Of a stretch of DNA of 64,000 nt, positions 43,162 to 51,504 are shown in pieces (within the stretch, counting starts at the first letter, position 1; the number at the start of each line of letters is the position of its first letter). This DNA is from JAWWOL01 sp963797535 (GTDB lineage Bacteria; Actinomycetota; Actinomycetes; JAWWOL01): assembly GCA_963797535.1 (NCBI GenBank), contig CAWCPQ010000001.1, positions 2,294,001 to 2,358,000 of the forward strand, read 5' to 3'. The notes beneath the pieces are model-generated. The model worked only from the letters and a program-made list of their open reading frames with translations. It had not been told where the DNA came from and did not search any database. The position numbers and the translations under genes are program-made.

Positions 43162-44459
43162 TAGCGGAGGAAGCCCTCGTAGTTGCGCAGCATGAGCTGG
43201 CTCTCGATCTGCTTGGCCGTGTCGAGGCCGACGCCGACCAGGATCAGCACCGCCGTGCCGCCGAACGGGAACTCCTTGGTTGCCCCGACCAGCCCGATGA
43301 AGATGTACGGAATGACCGCGATCGCCGCGAGGTACATCGCGCCGGGCAAGGTGATCCGGTCGAGGATGTAACCGAGGTATTCAGCGGTCGGGCGACCGGG
43401 CCGGATGCCGGGTACGAAGCCGCCGTACTTCTTCATGTTGTCGGCGATCTCGTCGGTGTTGAACGTGATCGCGACATAGAAGTAGGTGAAGCCGATGATC
43501 AGCAGTGCGTAGACCAGCAGGTAGATGCGGTCGTCGCTGGCGTTGGCACTGAGGTGGGCCCTCACGAACCGGTTGAACCCGCCGTTGTGCCAGACGTTGG
43601 TCATCAGCGTCGGCACGTAGAGCAGCGACGAGGCGAAGATCACCGGGATGACACCGGCCTGGTTGACCTTGAGCGGCAGGTAGGTCGAGGTGCCGCCGTA
43701 CATCCGTCTGCCGATCATGCGCTTGGCGTACTGCACCGGGATCCGGCGTTGGGCCTGCTCGACGAACACGACGCTGGTGATCACCGCGAGGCCGATCGCC
43801 ATCACGACGACGAACTTGAAGGTGCCGTTGCTCGAGTGCAGGATGTCGTGGCCCTGGTTGGGGAACCGCGAGGCGATGGACGTGAAGATCAGGATCGACA
43901 TGCCGTTGCCGATGCCGCGGTCGGTGATCAGCTCACCGAGCCACATGATGACCGCGGTGCCAGCGGTCATGGTCAGCACCATCGTGGTGATCGGGATGAT
44001 GCCGGTGTCGGGAACGATCGAGACCTTGCAGTTCGGGAACAGGTTGTTCGACCGAGCCAGCGCAATGATCGTCGAGGACTGCAGCACCGCGAGGGCGAGC
44101 GTGAGGTAGCGGGTGTACTGCGTCAGCTTGGCCTGACCCGACTGGCCTTCTTGCTTGAGCGTCTCGAGCCGGGGGATCACGACCACGAGCAGCTGAATGA
44201 TGATGCTGCTGGTGATGTACGGCATGATGCCGAGCGCGAAGACCGACAGCTGGAGCAGGGCGCCGCCACTGAACAGGTTGATCAGGCCGTAGATGCCGTT
44301 GTTGCCCTGCTGGCTGATGCAGGTGTGGATGTTCTTGTAGTTGACCCCCGGCGCTGGCACGGTGGTGCCGAACCGGTACAGGGCGATCATCGCGCCGGTG
44401 AACAGCAGTTTCTTGCGCAGGTCCGGCGTGCGGAATGCCCGGACGAAGGCGGTCAGCAC
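43161..44459 (-). CDS. secY: Preprotein translocase subunit SecY
   Basis: A 432-residue membrane channel with about ten helices. Motifs include IALYRFGTTVPAPGVNY at the N-terminus, LNLFSGG-like GLINLFSGGALLQLSVFALG and RRIPVQYAKRM. The start is GTG at 44459 after GGAGG. It is separated from rplO by a strong hairpin and has its own candidate promoter. Confidence 0.97.
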   Translation of the reverse strand: MLTAFVRAFRTPDLRKKLLFTGAMIALYRFGTTVPAPGVNYKNIHTCISQQGNNGIYGLINLFSGGALLQLSVFALGIMPYITSSIIIQLLVVVIPRLETLKQEGQSGQAKLTQYTRYLTLALAVLQSSTIIALARSNNLFPNCKVSIVPDTGIIPITTMVLTMTAGTAVIMWLGELITDRGIGNGMSILIFTSIASRFPNQGHDILHSSNGTFKFVVVMAIGLAVITSVVFVEQAQRRIPVQYAKRMIGRRMYGGTSTYLPLKVNQAGVIPVIFASSLLYVPTLMTNVWHNGGFNRFVRAHLSANASDDRIYLLVYALLIIGFTYFYVAITFNTDEIADNMKKYGGFVPGIRPGRPTAEYLGYILDRITLPGAMYLAAIAVIPYIFIGLVGATKEFPFGGTAVLILVGVGLDTAKQIESQLMLRNYEGFLR

Positions 44460-44627
44460 GGGTCCTCCAGCGCGGTTCGCGAGCGGCGGTACTCGACCAC
44501 CGGGAGGTGGGCGGACGCTGCGCAGTCGATGAGTCGGGAATGACGGGATGCTGCTGGTCGTGCGGATGGCGGCGGCGCAGCGAAGTCGCAGGCCGGGAAC
44601 ACCTGCGACGGCACAGCGACGTTTAGG

Positions 44628-44636
44628 ACTCTAACA
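44628..44636 (-). promoter_or_regulatory. Candidate extended -10 promoter of secY-adk-map
   Basis: TGTTAGAGT on the minus strand fits an extended -10 (TGn-TANNNT); the -35 is weak. It lies between the rplO terminator hairpin and secY and would give a ~165-nt leader. The rest of 44460-44737 shows no gene. Confidence 0.5.
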
Positions 44637-44736
44637 GTGTGCGGGAGCTGTGAGGCCCTCACAAGGTGAAGACGCAAAAGTGACGATCTCCACCACCCGG
44701 TGGGGAACTTTCGGCGAGCTTCCGGAGTCACACGAA

Positions 44737-44770
44737 CGACTCGAGGCGCCGAGCACGGCCCCTCGAGTCG
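44737..44770 (-). terminator. Strong hairpin after rplO
   Basis: CGACTCGAGG pairs perfectly with CCTCGAGTCG, and the loop has an inner GCCG/CGGC stem, giving 14 pairs with one G-G mismatch. It follows rplO by 27 bp. The minus-strand tail is TTCGTGTG, not a T-run, as often in high-GC bacteria. Confidence 0.75.
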
Positions 44771-44797
44771 CTCGCTGAAGCTGGGTGGTCGTCGCGC

Positions 44798-45241
44798 CTA
44801 GAGCTCGGTAGCCGTTCCGCCCGCTGCGGTGATCTTGTCGCGGGCGCTGCCACTGAACTTGTGCGCGCTGAGCTGTACGGCGACGCTGATGTCGCCGCTG
44901 CCCAGCACCTTGACCAGGGTGTTCTTACGGACGGCACCAGCGGCGACGAGCTCGTCGACGCCGACAGCACCACCCTGCGGGAACAGCTCGGCAACCTTGT
45001 CGAGGTTGACGACCTGGTACTCGGTACGGAACGGGTTGGTGAAGCCCTTGAGCTTGGGGATGCGCATGTGCAGCGGCATCTGCCCACCCTCGAAGGCGGT
45101 CGGCACCTGGTAGCGGGCCTTGGTGCCCTTGGTGCCACGACCGGCGGTCTTGCCGCGCTTTCCACCCTCACCGCGACCAACGCGGATCTTGGGTGCGTGG
45201 GCCCCGGGGGCCGGGCGCAGGTGATGAACCTTGAGCGACAT
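44798..45241 (-). CDS. rplO: 50S ribosomal protein L15
   Basis: A 147-residue assembly protein: LKVHHLRPAPGAH, the Gly/Lys-rich GRGEGGKRGKTAGRGTKG loop and GGQMPLHMRIPKLKGF. Last gene before the spc-operon hairpin. Confidence 0.98.
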   Translation of the reverse strand: MSLKVHHLRPAPGAHAPKIRVGRGEGGKRGKTAGRGTKGTKARYQVPTAFEGGQMPLHMRIPKLKGFTNPFRTEYQVVNLDKVAELFPQGGAVGVDELVAAGAVRKNTLVKVLGSGDISVAVQLSAHKFSGSARDKITAAGGTATEL

Positions 45242-45243
45242 GG

Positions 45244-45426
45244 TTAGTCGACCTCCTCAACGATGACGAGGTGGCGAACCGTGTTGACCATGCCGCGGAT
45301 CTCCGGGCGGTCTTCCTTGACGACGACGTCGGACAGCCGCTTCAGGCCGAGCGACCGCAACGTCTCACGCTGGTTCTGCTTGCCACCGATACCTGACTTG
45401 ATCTGCGTGACCTTGAGCTGACCCAT
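45244..45426 (-). CDS. rpmD: 50S ribosomal protein L30
   Basis: A 60-residue protein: MGQLKVTQIKSGIGGKQNQR, ETLRSLGLKRLSDVVV, RGMVNTVRHLV. Starts 1 nt after the rpsE stop. Confidence 0.97.
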   Translation of the reverse strand: MGQLKVTQIKSGIGGKQNQRETLRSLGLKRLSDVVVKEDRPEIRGMVNTVRHLVIVEEVD

Positions 45427-45427
45427 G

Positions 45428-46048
45428 TCAGGACCCCGTTCCGGCGCGAGCACGCAGGAGCGCAGCCGGGGCAACGTCCTCGAGCGGAAGCCCGCGGCGA
45501 GCCGCGATCTCCTCGGGACGCATGAGGCCCTTCAGGGCCGCCACGGTCGCGTGCACGATGTTGATCGGGTTGGACGAGCCGAGCGACTTCGACAGCACGT
45601 CGTGGATGCCGGCGCACTCGAGCACTGCGCGCACCGGGCCACCGGCGATGACGCCGGTACCGGGGCTGGCCGGCTTGAGCAGCACGACACCGGCAGCGGC
45701 CTCACCCTGGAACGGGTGCGGAATCGTGCCCTGGATGCGCGGCACCTTGAAGAAGTGCTTCTTGGCCTCCTCGACACCCTTCGCGATGGCGGCGGGCACC
45801 TCCTTGGCCTTGCCGTAGCCGACGCCGACCGTGCCGTCGCCGTCGCCGACGATGACCAGAGCGGTGAAGCTGAACCGGCGGCCACCCTTGACGACCTTGG
45901 CAACCCGGTTGATGGCGACGACGCGCTCGATGTACTGCGTCTTCTCCGCCGCCGGGCCTCGGCCGTCACGGCGGTCACGCCGCTCGTTACCGCCGCCGGC
46001 CGGGGACGTGCCCGTACCCGTACCGCCGCGGCGCTGAGGACCTGGCAT
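45428..46048 (-). CDS. rpsE: 30S ribosomal protein S5
   Basis: A 206-residue protein. A Gly/Arg-rich N-terminal extension (~35 residues) precedes the canonical KTQYIERVVAINRVAKVVKG and GKAKEVPAAIAKG. The helix and loop that affect decoding accuracy are intact. Confidence 0.98.
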   Translation of the reverse strand: MPGPQRRGGTGTGTSPAGGGNERRDRRDGRGPAAEKTQYIERVVAINRVAKVVKGGRRFSFTALVIVGDGDGTVGVGYGKAKEVPAAIAKGVEEAKKHFFKVPRIQGTIPHPFQGEAAAGVVLLKPASPGTGVIAGGPVRAVLECAGIHDVLSKSLGSSNPINIVHATVAALKGLMRPEEIAARRGLPLEDVAPAALLRARAGTGS

Positions 46049-46097
46049 TAGACGTTCCTCTTCTCAGACTTGATGGTGCTGCTGCTCTGCTTCGACA

Positions 46098-46475
46098 TCA
46101 GAAGTCCAGCCCCGCTTCGCGGGCGGCGTCGGCGAGAGCCGCGATCCGGCCGTGGTAGCGGTTGCCACCCCGGTCGAAGACGACCTTGTCGATGCCGGCG
46201 GCCTTGGCGCGCTCGGCGAGCAGCCGACCGGTCTCGGTCGCTTGCGCGGTCTTGTCACCGTCGGTGGAGCGCACGGAGGCGTCCATCGTCGAGGCCGAGG
46301 CCAGCGTCTGGCCGAGGTTGTCGTCCACGATCTGCACGAAGATGTGCCGCGTGGAGCGGTTGACCACCAGGCGCGGACGACCGGCGGTGCCGGTCACCCG
46401 CTTGCGCACACGGAGGTGACGGCGGGCCTTGCCGAGACGGCGAACCCGCGAGACGTCAGCCTTGCTTCCAGCCAT
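46098..46475 (-). CDS. rplR: 50S ribosomal protein L18
   Basis: A 125-residue 5S rRNA-binding protein: RRHLRVRKRVTGTAGRPRL, VNRSTRHIFVQIVDD, and the C-terminal DRGGNRYHGRIAALADAARE. Starts 2 bp after rplF. Confidence 0.98.
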   Translation of the reverse strand: MAGSKADVSRVRRLGKARRHLRVRKRVTGTAGRPRLVVNRSTRHIFVQIVDDNLGQTLASASTMDASVRSTDGDKTAQATETGRLLAERAKAAGIDKVVFDRGGNRYHGRIAALADAAREAGLDF

Positions 46476-46477
46476 AG

Positions 46478-47017
46478 CTACTTACCGGCCTTTCCGACCT
46501 TGCGACGCACGACTTCACCCTGGTAGCGCACGCCCTTGCCCTTGTACGGCTCCGGCGGACGGATCCGGCGGATGTTCGCCGCCACGGCGCCAACCTGCTG
46601 CTTGTCGATGCCCTTGACCACGAACCGGGTCGGGGCCTGGACCTCGAAGCTGATGCCGGCGGGCGCGGTGACGATGACCGGGTGGCTGAAGCCGAGGGCG
46701 AACTCGAGGTCCGAGCCCTTGGCGACCACGCGGTAACCGACGCCGACGATCTCGAGCGTGCGCTCGTAGCCGGAGGTGACGCCCTGGATCATGTTGGCGA
46801 CCAGCGTGCGGCTCAGCCCGTGCCGGGCCTTGCTGTCACGCTCGTCGTCGGGACGGGACACGACGAGCGTGCCGTCCTCGTCACGAGTGATGGAGATCGG
46901 CTCGACGAGCGTGTGGTTCAAGGAGCCCTTGGGACCCTTGACCGCCACGTCGCGGCCGCTGATGGTGACGTCGACACCCGCGGGAACGGGGATCGGCAGT
47001 CGTCCGATGCGAGACAT
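46478..47017 (-). CDS. rplF: 50S ribosomal protein L6
   Basis: A 179-residue protein with two similar domains: MSRIGRLPIPVPAGVDV, VKGPKGSL in the first, and RRIRPPEPYKGKGVRYQGE at the C-terminus. Confidence 0.98.
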   Translation of the reverse strand: MSRIGRLPIPVPAGVDVTISGRDVAVKGPKGSLNHTLVEPISITRDEDGTLVVSRPDDERDSKARHGLSRTLVANMIQGVTSGYERTLEIVGVGYRVVAKGSDLEFALGFSHPVIVTAPAGISFEVQAPTRFVVKGIDKQQVGAVAANIRRIRPPEPYKGKGVRYQGEVVRRKVGKAGK

Positions 47018-47032
47018 CTGCGATTCCTTCCG

Positions 47033-47431
47033 TTACCAGACGTAGGCGAGAACTTCTCCGCCTACCCCGCGCTTGGCAGCCTGCCGGTCGGTCAGCAGGC
47101 CAGTGGACGTGGACAGGATCGCGACACCGAGGCCACCGAGGACCTTGGGCAGCCCGGTGGACTTCGCGTAGACGCGCAGTCCGGGCTTGGAGATCCGGCG
47201 GACACCGGCGATGGTGCGCTCGCGGTTGGGTCCGTACTTCAAGGTGACGACGAGGTTCTTGCCCTTCTCGACGTCCTCAACGCTCCACCCCGCGACAAAA
47301 CCCTCCTGCTGGAGGATCTCGGCGATGTGCACCTTGATCTTGGAGTACGGCATCGCGACGGTGTCGTGGTACGCGTGGTTCGCGTTGCGAACCCGGGTCA
47401 ACATGTCGGCGATCGGGTCGGTCATGGTCAT
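47033..47431 (-). CDS. rpsH: 30S ribosomal protein S8
   Basis: A 132-residue central-domain protein: DPIADMLTRVRNANHA, the C-terminal STSTGLLTDRQAAKRGVGGE. Two in-frame ATGs (47431 and 47425) are possible starts. It is preceded by a 143-bp spacer with a hairpin. Confidence 0.97.
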   Translation of the reverse strand: MTMTDPIADMLTRVRNANHAYHDTVAMPYSKIKVHIAEILQQEGFVAGWSVEDVEKGKNLVVTLKYGPNRERTIAGVRRISKPGLRVYAKSTGLPKVLGGLGVAILSTSTGLLTDRQAAKRGVGGEVLAYVW

Positions 47432-47531
47432 GGGCCACTGGGCCTTTCTCGCCGTGGTTCCCGCCGGGGGCGGGCCTTCAGCGAAGCGGTGGAGCAGGGA
47501 TGGAGCAGTGAGTGGTGGAGAAAACCGCTGC

Positions 47532-47553
47532 GGGCAACCTTGCTAGGTTACCC
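47532..47553 (-). promoter_or_regulatory. Hairpin in the rpsN-rpsH spacer
   Basis: GGGTAACCT pairs with AGGTTGCCC (one wobble) around AGCA, 22 bp after the rpsN stop. The 143-bp spacer is long for an r-protein operon. It could be an attenuator or protein-binding site. Confidence 0.4.
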
Positions 47554-47574
47554 GGCCTGCGGGAGTACGGGTTG

Positions 47575-47760
47575 TTACCAGGAGCTCTTGGTCACGCCGG
47601 GCAGCTCGCCGGCGTGCGCCATCTCGCGGACGCAGATCCGGCACAGGCCGAACTTGCGGTAGACCGCGCGCGGGCGACCGCACTTCTGGCAGCGGGTGTA
47701 GCCACGGACCGCAAACTTGGGCTTGCGGTTCGCCTTCTCGATCAGCGCCTTCTTGGCCAT
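47575..47760 (-). CDS. rpsN: 30S ribosomal protein S14, zinc type (type Z)
   Basis: A 61-residue short S14. Cys pairs RCQKCGR and LCRIC form the zinc site. Ends GELPGVTKSSW. Zinc-free S14 copies, if any, are elsewhere. Confidence 0.97.
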   Translation of the reverse strand: MAKKALIEKANRKPKFAVRGYTRCQKCGRPRAVYRKFGLCRICVREMAHAGELPGVTKSSW

Positions 47761-47765
47761 GTAGC

Positions 47766-48360
47766 TCAGGACTCCTTGAACGGGAAGCCGAGCAGACGCA
47801 GCAGGGCGCGCCCCTCGTCGTCGGTCACAGCGGACGTCACGAGGGTGATGTCCATACCCCGCGGGCGGTCGATCTTGTCGGGGTCGATCTCGTGGAACAT
47901 GGACTGCTCGTTGAGGCCGAAGGTGTAGTTGCCCCGGCCGTCGAACTGCTCGCCGGACAGGCCACGAAAGTCACGGATACGCGGCAGCGCGATGGTCAGC
48001 AGCCGGTCCAGGAACTCCCACATCCGGTCGCCGCGCAGCGTGACCTTGGCGCCGATCGGCTGACCCTCGCGCAGCTTGAACTGCGCGATGGACTTGGTCG
48101 CCTTGCGGATCTGCGGCTTCTGGCCGGTGATGGCCGTCAGGTCGCGCAGCGCGCCGTCGATCAGCTTGCCGTCGCGGGCCGCGTCGCCGACACCCATGTT
48201 GACCACGATCTTGGTCACGCCGGGGATCTGCATGACGTTGCCGTAGGAGAACTGCTCCTGCAGGGCAGGGGCGATCTCCGCGCGGTAGCGCGCCTTGAGC
48301 CGCGGGACCTCGCGGGTCTCGCGGGGCGTCGGTTGCAGGCTCAGTAGTTGTCGCTGTCAT
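47766..48360 (-). CDS. rplE: 50S ribosomal protein L5, with an apparent frameshift near the N-terminus
   Basis: L5 binds 5S rRNA and is essential. Residues from RLKARYRAEIAPALQEQFSY onward, through MQIPGVTKIVVNMGVGDAAR and NYTFGLNEQSMFHEI to the end LLGFPFKES, are canonical. In that frame no ATG, GTG or TTG exists before the Met of MQIPG (48233), which would cut off ~45 conserved residues. The ATG at 48360 opens another frame (MTATTTEPATDA). Removing one G from the G4 run at 48323-48326 joins them into a ~197-residue L5 with the usual start. The alternative is a CTG start. Confidence 0.9.
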
Positions 48361-48373
48361 TGTCGTCTATCTC

Positions 48374-48748
48374 TCAGAATTCGTTGCCGCAGCGCTTGCA
48401 GACGCGGACCGGGCGGGTGCGCTCCTTGCCGGAACGCTCGTCGGTGTAGGTCTCCTGCTTGGAACCCAGGCGCGAGGGCTTGTCGCACTTGGGGCAGACC
48501 ACCATGACGTTGCTGGCGTGGACCGGAGCCTCCTGGGTCACGATGCCGCCGGACTGGGCGCCCCGCTGCGTGGTCGTGACCTTGGTGTGCTTCTTGATCC
48601 GGTTGACACCCTCGACGAGGACGCGGTTCTCCTTGGGCAGGGTCAGGATGACCTTGCCGGTGACGCCGCGGTCCTTGCCACTGATGACCTGGACGCTGTC
48701 GCCCTTGCGGACGCGCATCTTGGCGGTGTGATCGGTACGGATGGCCAT
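48374..48748 (-). CDS. rplX: 50S ribosomal protein L24 (zinc-ribbon form)
   Basis: A 124-residue assembly initiator. It has the KOW motif (VRKGDSVQVISGKDRGVTG) and a C-terminal extension with CPKC and CKRC pairs, a zinc ribbon that many actinobacterial L24 lack. Stops 13 nt before the rplE start. Confidence 0.97.
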   Translation of the reverse strand: MAIRTDHTAKMRVRKGDSVQVISGKDRGVTGKVILTLPKENRVLVEGVNRIKKHTKVTTTQRGAQSGGIVTQEAPVHASNVMVVCPKCDKPSRLGSKQETYTDERSGKERTRPVRVCKRCGNEF

Positions 48749-48750
48749 GG

Positions 48751-49119
48751 TCAGAGCACCTCCGGTGCCAGCGAGATGATCTTCATGAACTTCTTGTCCC
48801 GGAGCTCGCGGCCCACCGGTCCGAAGATGCGGGTGCCACGGGGGTCGCCGGTGTCCCGGATCAGCACCGCGGCGTTCTCGTCGAAGCGGATGTACGAGCC
48901 GTCGGGACGGCGCCGCTCCTTCGTGGTCCGGACGATGACCGCCTTGACGACGTCGCCCTTCTTGACGCCGGCGCCCGGAAGGGCGTCCTTGACGGTGGCG
49001 ACGATGACGTCGCCGATGCCGGCGTAACGCCGCCCGGACCCGCCGAGTACGCGGATGCAGAGCAGCTCCTTGGCGCCGGTGTTGTCAGCGGCGCGCAGAC
49101 GTGACTCCTGCTGGATCAC
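48751..49119 (-). CDS. rplN: 50S ribosomal protein L14
   Basis: A 122-residue protein at the subunit interface: MIQQESRLRAADNTGAKELL, and GTRIFGPVGRELRDKKFMKI. Its ATG overlaps the rpsQ stop (ATGA). Confidence 0.98.
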   Translation of the reverse strand: MIQQESRLRAADNTGAKELLCIRVLGGSGRRYAGIGDVIVATVKDALPGAGVKKGDVVKAVIVRTTKERRRPDGSYIRFDENAAVLIRDTGDPRGTRIFGPVGRELRDKKFMKIISLAPEVL

Positions 49120-49436
49120 TTTGCCTTCTCCAGGATTTCCACGACGCGCCAGTGCTTGCTGGCCGACAGCGGCCGGGTCTCCATCAGGAGCACCCGGTCA
49201 CCGACGCCACAGGCATTGGCCTCGTCGTGCGCCTTGAGCTTGTTGGTACGGCGGATGGTCTTGCCGTAGAGCGCGTGCCGCACCCGGTCCTCGACAGCGA
49301 CGACAACGGTCTTGTCCATCTTGTCGCTGACCACGAGGCCCTCGCGGGTCTTGCGGAACTTGCGGTCCACAGCGTCGTCCGCCGCGGGAGCGGCGGTTGC
49401 GCCGGTGGTCTCGGTCACGTTCTTTCCTGTCGTCAT
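49116..49436 (-). CDS. rpsQ: 30S ribosomal protein S17
   Basis: A 106-residue OB-fold protein. A ~25-residue Thr/Ala-rich N-terminal extension precedes RKTREGLVVSDKMDKTVVV and KLKAHDEANACGVGDRV. ATGA overlaps link it to rpmC and rplN. Confidence 0.97.
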   Translation of the reverse strand: MTTGKNVTETTGATAAPAADDAVDRKFRKTREGLVVSDKMDKTVVVAVEDRVRHALYGKTIRRTNKLKAHDEANACGVGDRVLLMETRPLSASKHWRVVEILEKAK

Positions 49437-49672
49437 GCTGCGCCTGCCCCGGACTCAGCGGTGGAGATGCCGAGCTCGCGCTGGCGCATCACGGTGTAAA
49501 CGCGCGCGATGTCGCGGCGTACGGTCTGCAGCCGACGGTTGTTGTCGAGCTGACCGGTGGCCACCTGGAAGCGCAGGTTGAACAGCTCTTCCTTGGACTC
49601 ACGCAACGAGGTCAACAGCTCCTCGTCGGTCAGGCTGCGAACTTCTTCGGCCCTGTCGTGGACAGCCATCAC
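49433..49672 (-). CDS. rpmC: 50S ribosomal protein L29
   Basis: A 79-residue two-helix protein: EEVRSLTDEELLTSLRESKE, FNLRFQVATGQLDNNRRL. GTG at 49672 or ATG one codon later; both overlap the rplP stop. Confidence 0.97.
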   Translation of the reverse strand: MMAVHDRAEEVRSLTDEELLTSLRESKEELFNLRFQVATGQLDNNRRLQTVRRDIARVYTVMRQRELGISTAESGAGAA

Positions 49673-50088
49673 GCCTCACCCTGCTCGCGCTTAACGATGC
49701 GGCACTTCATCGGCAGCTTGTGGATTGCCCGAGTCAGCGCCTCCTTGGCGATGACCTCGTTGGGGTAAGCCAGCTCGAACATCACCCGGCCCGGCTTGAC
49801 GTTGGCGATCCACCACTCGGGAGAACCCTTGCCGGAGCCCATGCGGGTCTCGGCCGGCTTCTTGGTCAGCGGGCGGTCCGGGTAGATGTTGATCCAGACC
49901 TTGCCGCCACGCTTGATGTGGCGAGTCATGGCGATACGGGCGGACTCGATCTGCCGGTTGGTCACGTAGGCAGGCTCGAGCGCCTGGATGCCGTACTCAC
50001 CGAAGGTGACCTTGGTGCCACCCTTGGAGGCGCCGGAACGGCTGGGGTGGTGCTGCTTGCGGTGCTTGACGCGCCGGGGGATCAACAT
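49669..50088 (-). CDS. rplP: 50S ribosomal protein L16
   Basis: A 139-residue A-site protein: MLIPRRVKHRKQHH, GKVWINIYPDRPLTKKPAET, RMGSGKGSPEWWIANVKPGR. Starts 3 bp after the natural rpsC stop (50092). Confidence 0.98.
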   Translation of the reverse strand: MLIPRRVKHRKQHHPSRSGASKGGTKVTFGEYGIQALEPAYVTNRQIESARIAMTRHIKRGGKVWINIYPDRPLTKKPAETRMGSGKGSPEWWIANVKPGRVMFELAYPNEVIAKEALTRAIHKLPMKCRIVKREQGEA

Positions 50089-50091
50089 CTC

Positions 50092-51004
50092 CTAGCCCTC
50101 CGTTCCGGGTGTGGTCTCTGCGGGGGTCTCGACAGCGGCGGTCTCGACAGCGGGGGTCTCGACAGCGGCGGTCTCGACAGCCGGCGTCTCGACCGCCGGC
50201 GTCTGCGACGACCTCGGCCGGAGCGGCCTCGGTCGGGTCGACGACGGCCACCGAGCCGGTGCCGCCGTCGCGACGGCTGTTGGTGGCACGGGCCGGACGC
50301 TCGGTACGGGCCGGACGGGCCGGCCTGGCCCGCTGGGCCGCACGCAGGGCAGCCTCGGCCGCCTCACGCTCGGCACGGCTCTGCACGACGTCGCCCTTGT
50401 AGATCCAGACCTTGACGCCGATGCGGCCGAACGTGGTCCGCGCCTCGTAGAAGCCGTAGTCGATGTTCGCGCGCAGCGTGTGCAGCGGCACACGACCCTC
50501 GCGGTAGAACTCCGACCGGCTCATCTCGGCGCCGCCCAGACGACCGGCGCACTGCACCCGGATGCCCTTGGCGCCGCCCTTGAGCGCGGACTGCATCGAC
50601 TTGCGCATGGCGCGACGGAACGACACCCGGCTCGACAGCTGCTCGGCGACACCCTGGGCGACCAGCTGCGCGTCGATCTCGGGGTTCTTGACCTCGAGGA
50701 TGTTCAGCTGGACCTGCTTGCCGGTGAGCTTCTCGAGGTCGCCGCGGATGCGGTCGGCCTCGGCGCCGCGGCGGCCGATGACGATGCCGGGACGGGCGGT
50801 GTGGATGTCGACGCGAACCCGGTCACGGGTGCGCTCGATGTCGACCCGGCTGATGCCGGCCCGCTCCATGCCCTTGGACATCATCTTGCGGATGGCGACG
50901 TCTTCCTTGACGTAGTCCTTGTACAGCTTGTCCGCGTACCAGCGGGACTTCCACTCGGTGGTGATACCGAGACGGAACCCGTGCGGGTTTACCTTCTGCC
51001 CCAC
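50092..51004 (-). CDS. rpsC: 30S ribosomal protein S3, C-terminal tail frameshifted
   Basis: The first ~215 residues are normal S3: MGQKVNPHGFRLGITTEWKS, KH domain with ARPGIVIGRRGAEADRIRG and LHTLRANIDYGFYEA. After the Ala/Arg-rich region the open frame becomes unnatural (CRDRRCRDPRC) and runs 92 bp into rplP. In the next frame the tail reads TPAVETPAVETAAVET and ends at TAG 50092. Removing the single base at 50205 (GTCTGCGAC to GTCTCGAC) restores both the repeat and a 303-residue S3. GTG start overlaps the rplV stop by 1 nt. Confidence 0.93.
50126..50204. repeat. 15-bp tandem repeat encoding the S3 tail
   Basis: Five full units of GTCTCGACAGCGGCG-type sequence at 50126, 50141, 50156, 50171 and 50186, then a unit interrupted by one base at 50205. 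On the coding strand each unit reads AVETP or AVETA. Confidence 0.9.
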
Positions 51005-51426
51005 TATCGGGTCCTACCCTTCGACTTGGCGGTACCGGTGCCGACCGGAGTCTTCGCCGGCTTCGGCTCGCGCGACTCGACCACGATGGTGATGTGGCTG
51101 GTCCGCTTGCGGATACGGAAAGCACGACCCTGGGCGCGGGGACGGAAGCGCTTCATCGTCGGGCCCTCGTCGACGTAGGCGGTGGCAACCCAGAGGTTGT
51201 CCGCCTTGAGGCCGTCGTTGTGCTCGGCGTTCGCGATCGCGCTCGCCAGCACCTTGTAGACGGGCTCCGTCGCGGCCTGCGGGCTGAACCGCAGCACGTT
51301 GAGTGCCTCGTTCGCCGGCAGACCCCGGATGAGGTCGACCACGCGGCGCGTCTTCATCGGCGCCATGCGCACGTGGCGCGCTGTCGCCGAAGCACCGGCC
51401 GGGCTGTTAGCCGCGGTAGCCATCAC
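51004..51426 (-). CDS. rplV: 50S ribosomal protein L22
   Basis: A 140-residue exit-tunnel protein: RHVRMAPMKTRRVVDLIRG, KVLASAIANAEHNDGL and RAQGRAFRIRKRTSHI, the tunnel loop. Confidence 0.98.
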   Translation of the reverse strand: MMATAANSPAGASATARHVRMAPMKTRRVVDLIRGLPANEALNVLRFSPQAATEPVYKVLASAIANAEHNDGLKADNLWVATAYVDEGPTMKRFRPRAQGRAFRIRKRTSHITIVVESREPKPAKTPVGTGTAKSKGRTR

Positions 51427-51504
51427 TGTCCCCTTGCTTAGTCATCGTCTTGTCCTGCGTGCTGAGTCTTGCTGCTGGTACGCGTGCTGTGCTGGTCGTT
51501 GCTG

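Noticed and set aside
49997..50091. Extension of the rpsC frame into rplP with a Cys/Arg-rich end
   Set aside because: It results from a one-base shift in the repeat tract; the natural tail and stop are in the next frame.
50126..50204. Short direct repeats as a CRISPR array
   Set aside because: Units are 15 bp, contiguous and in-frame coding; there are no spacers.
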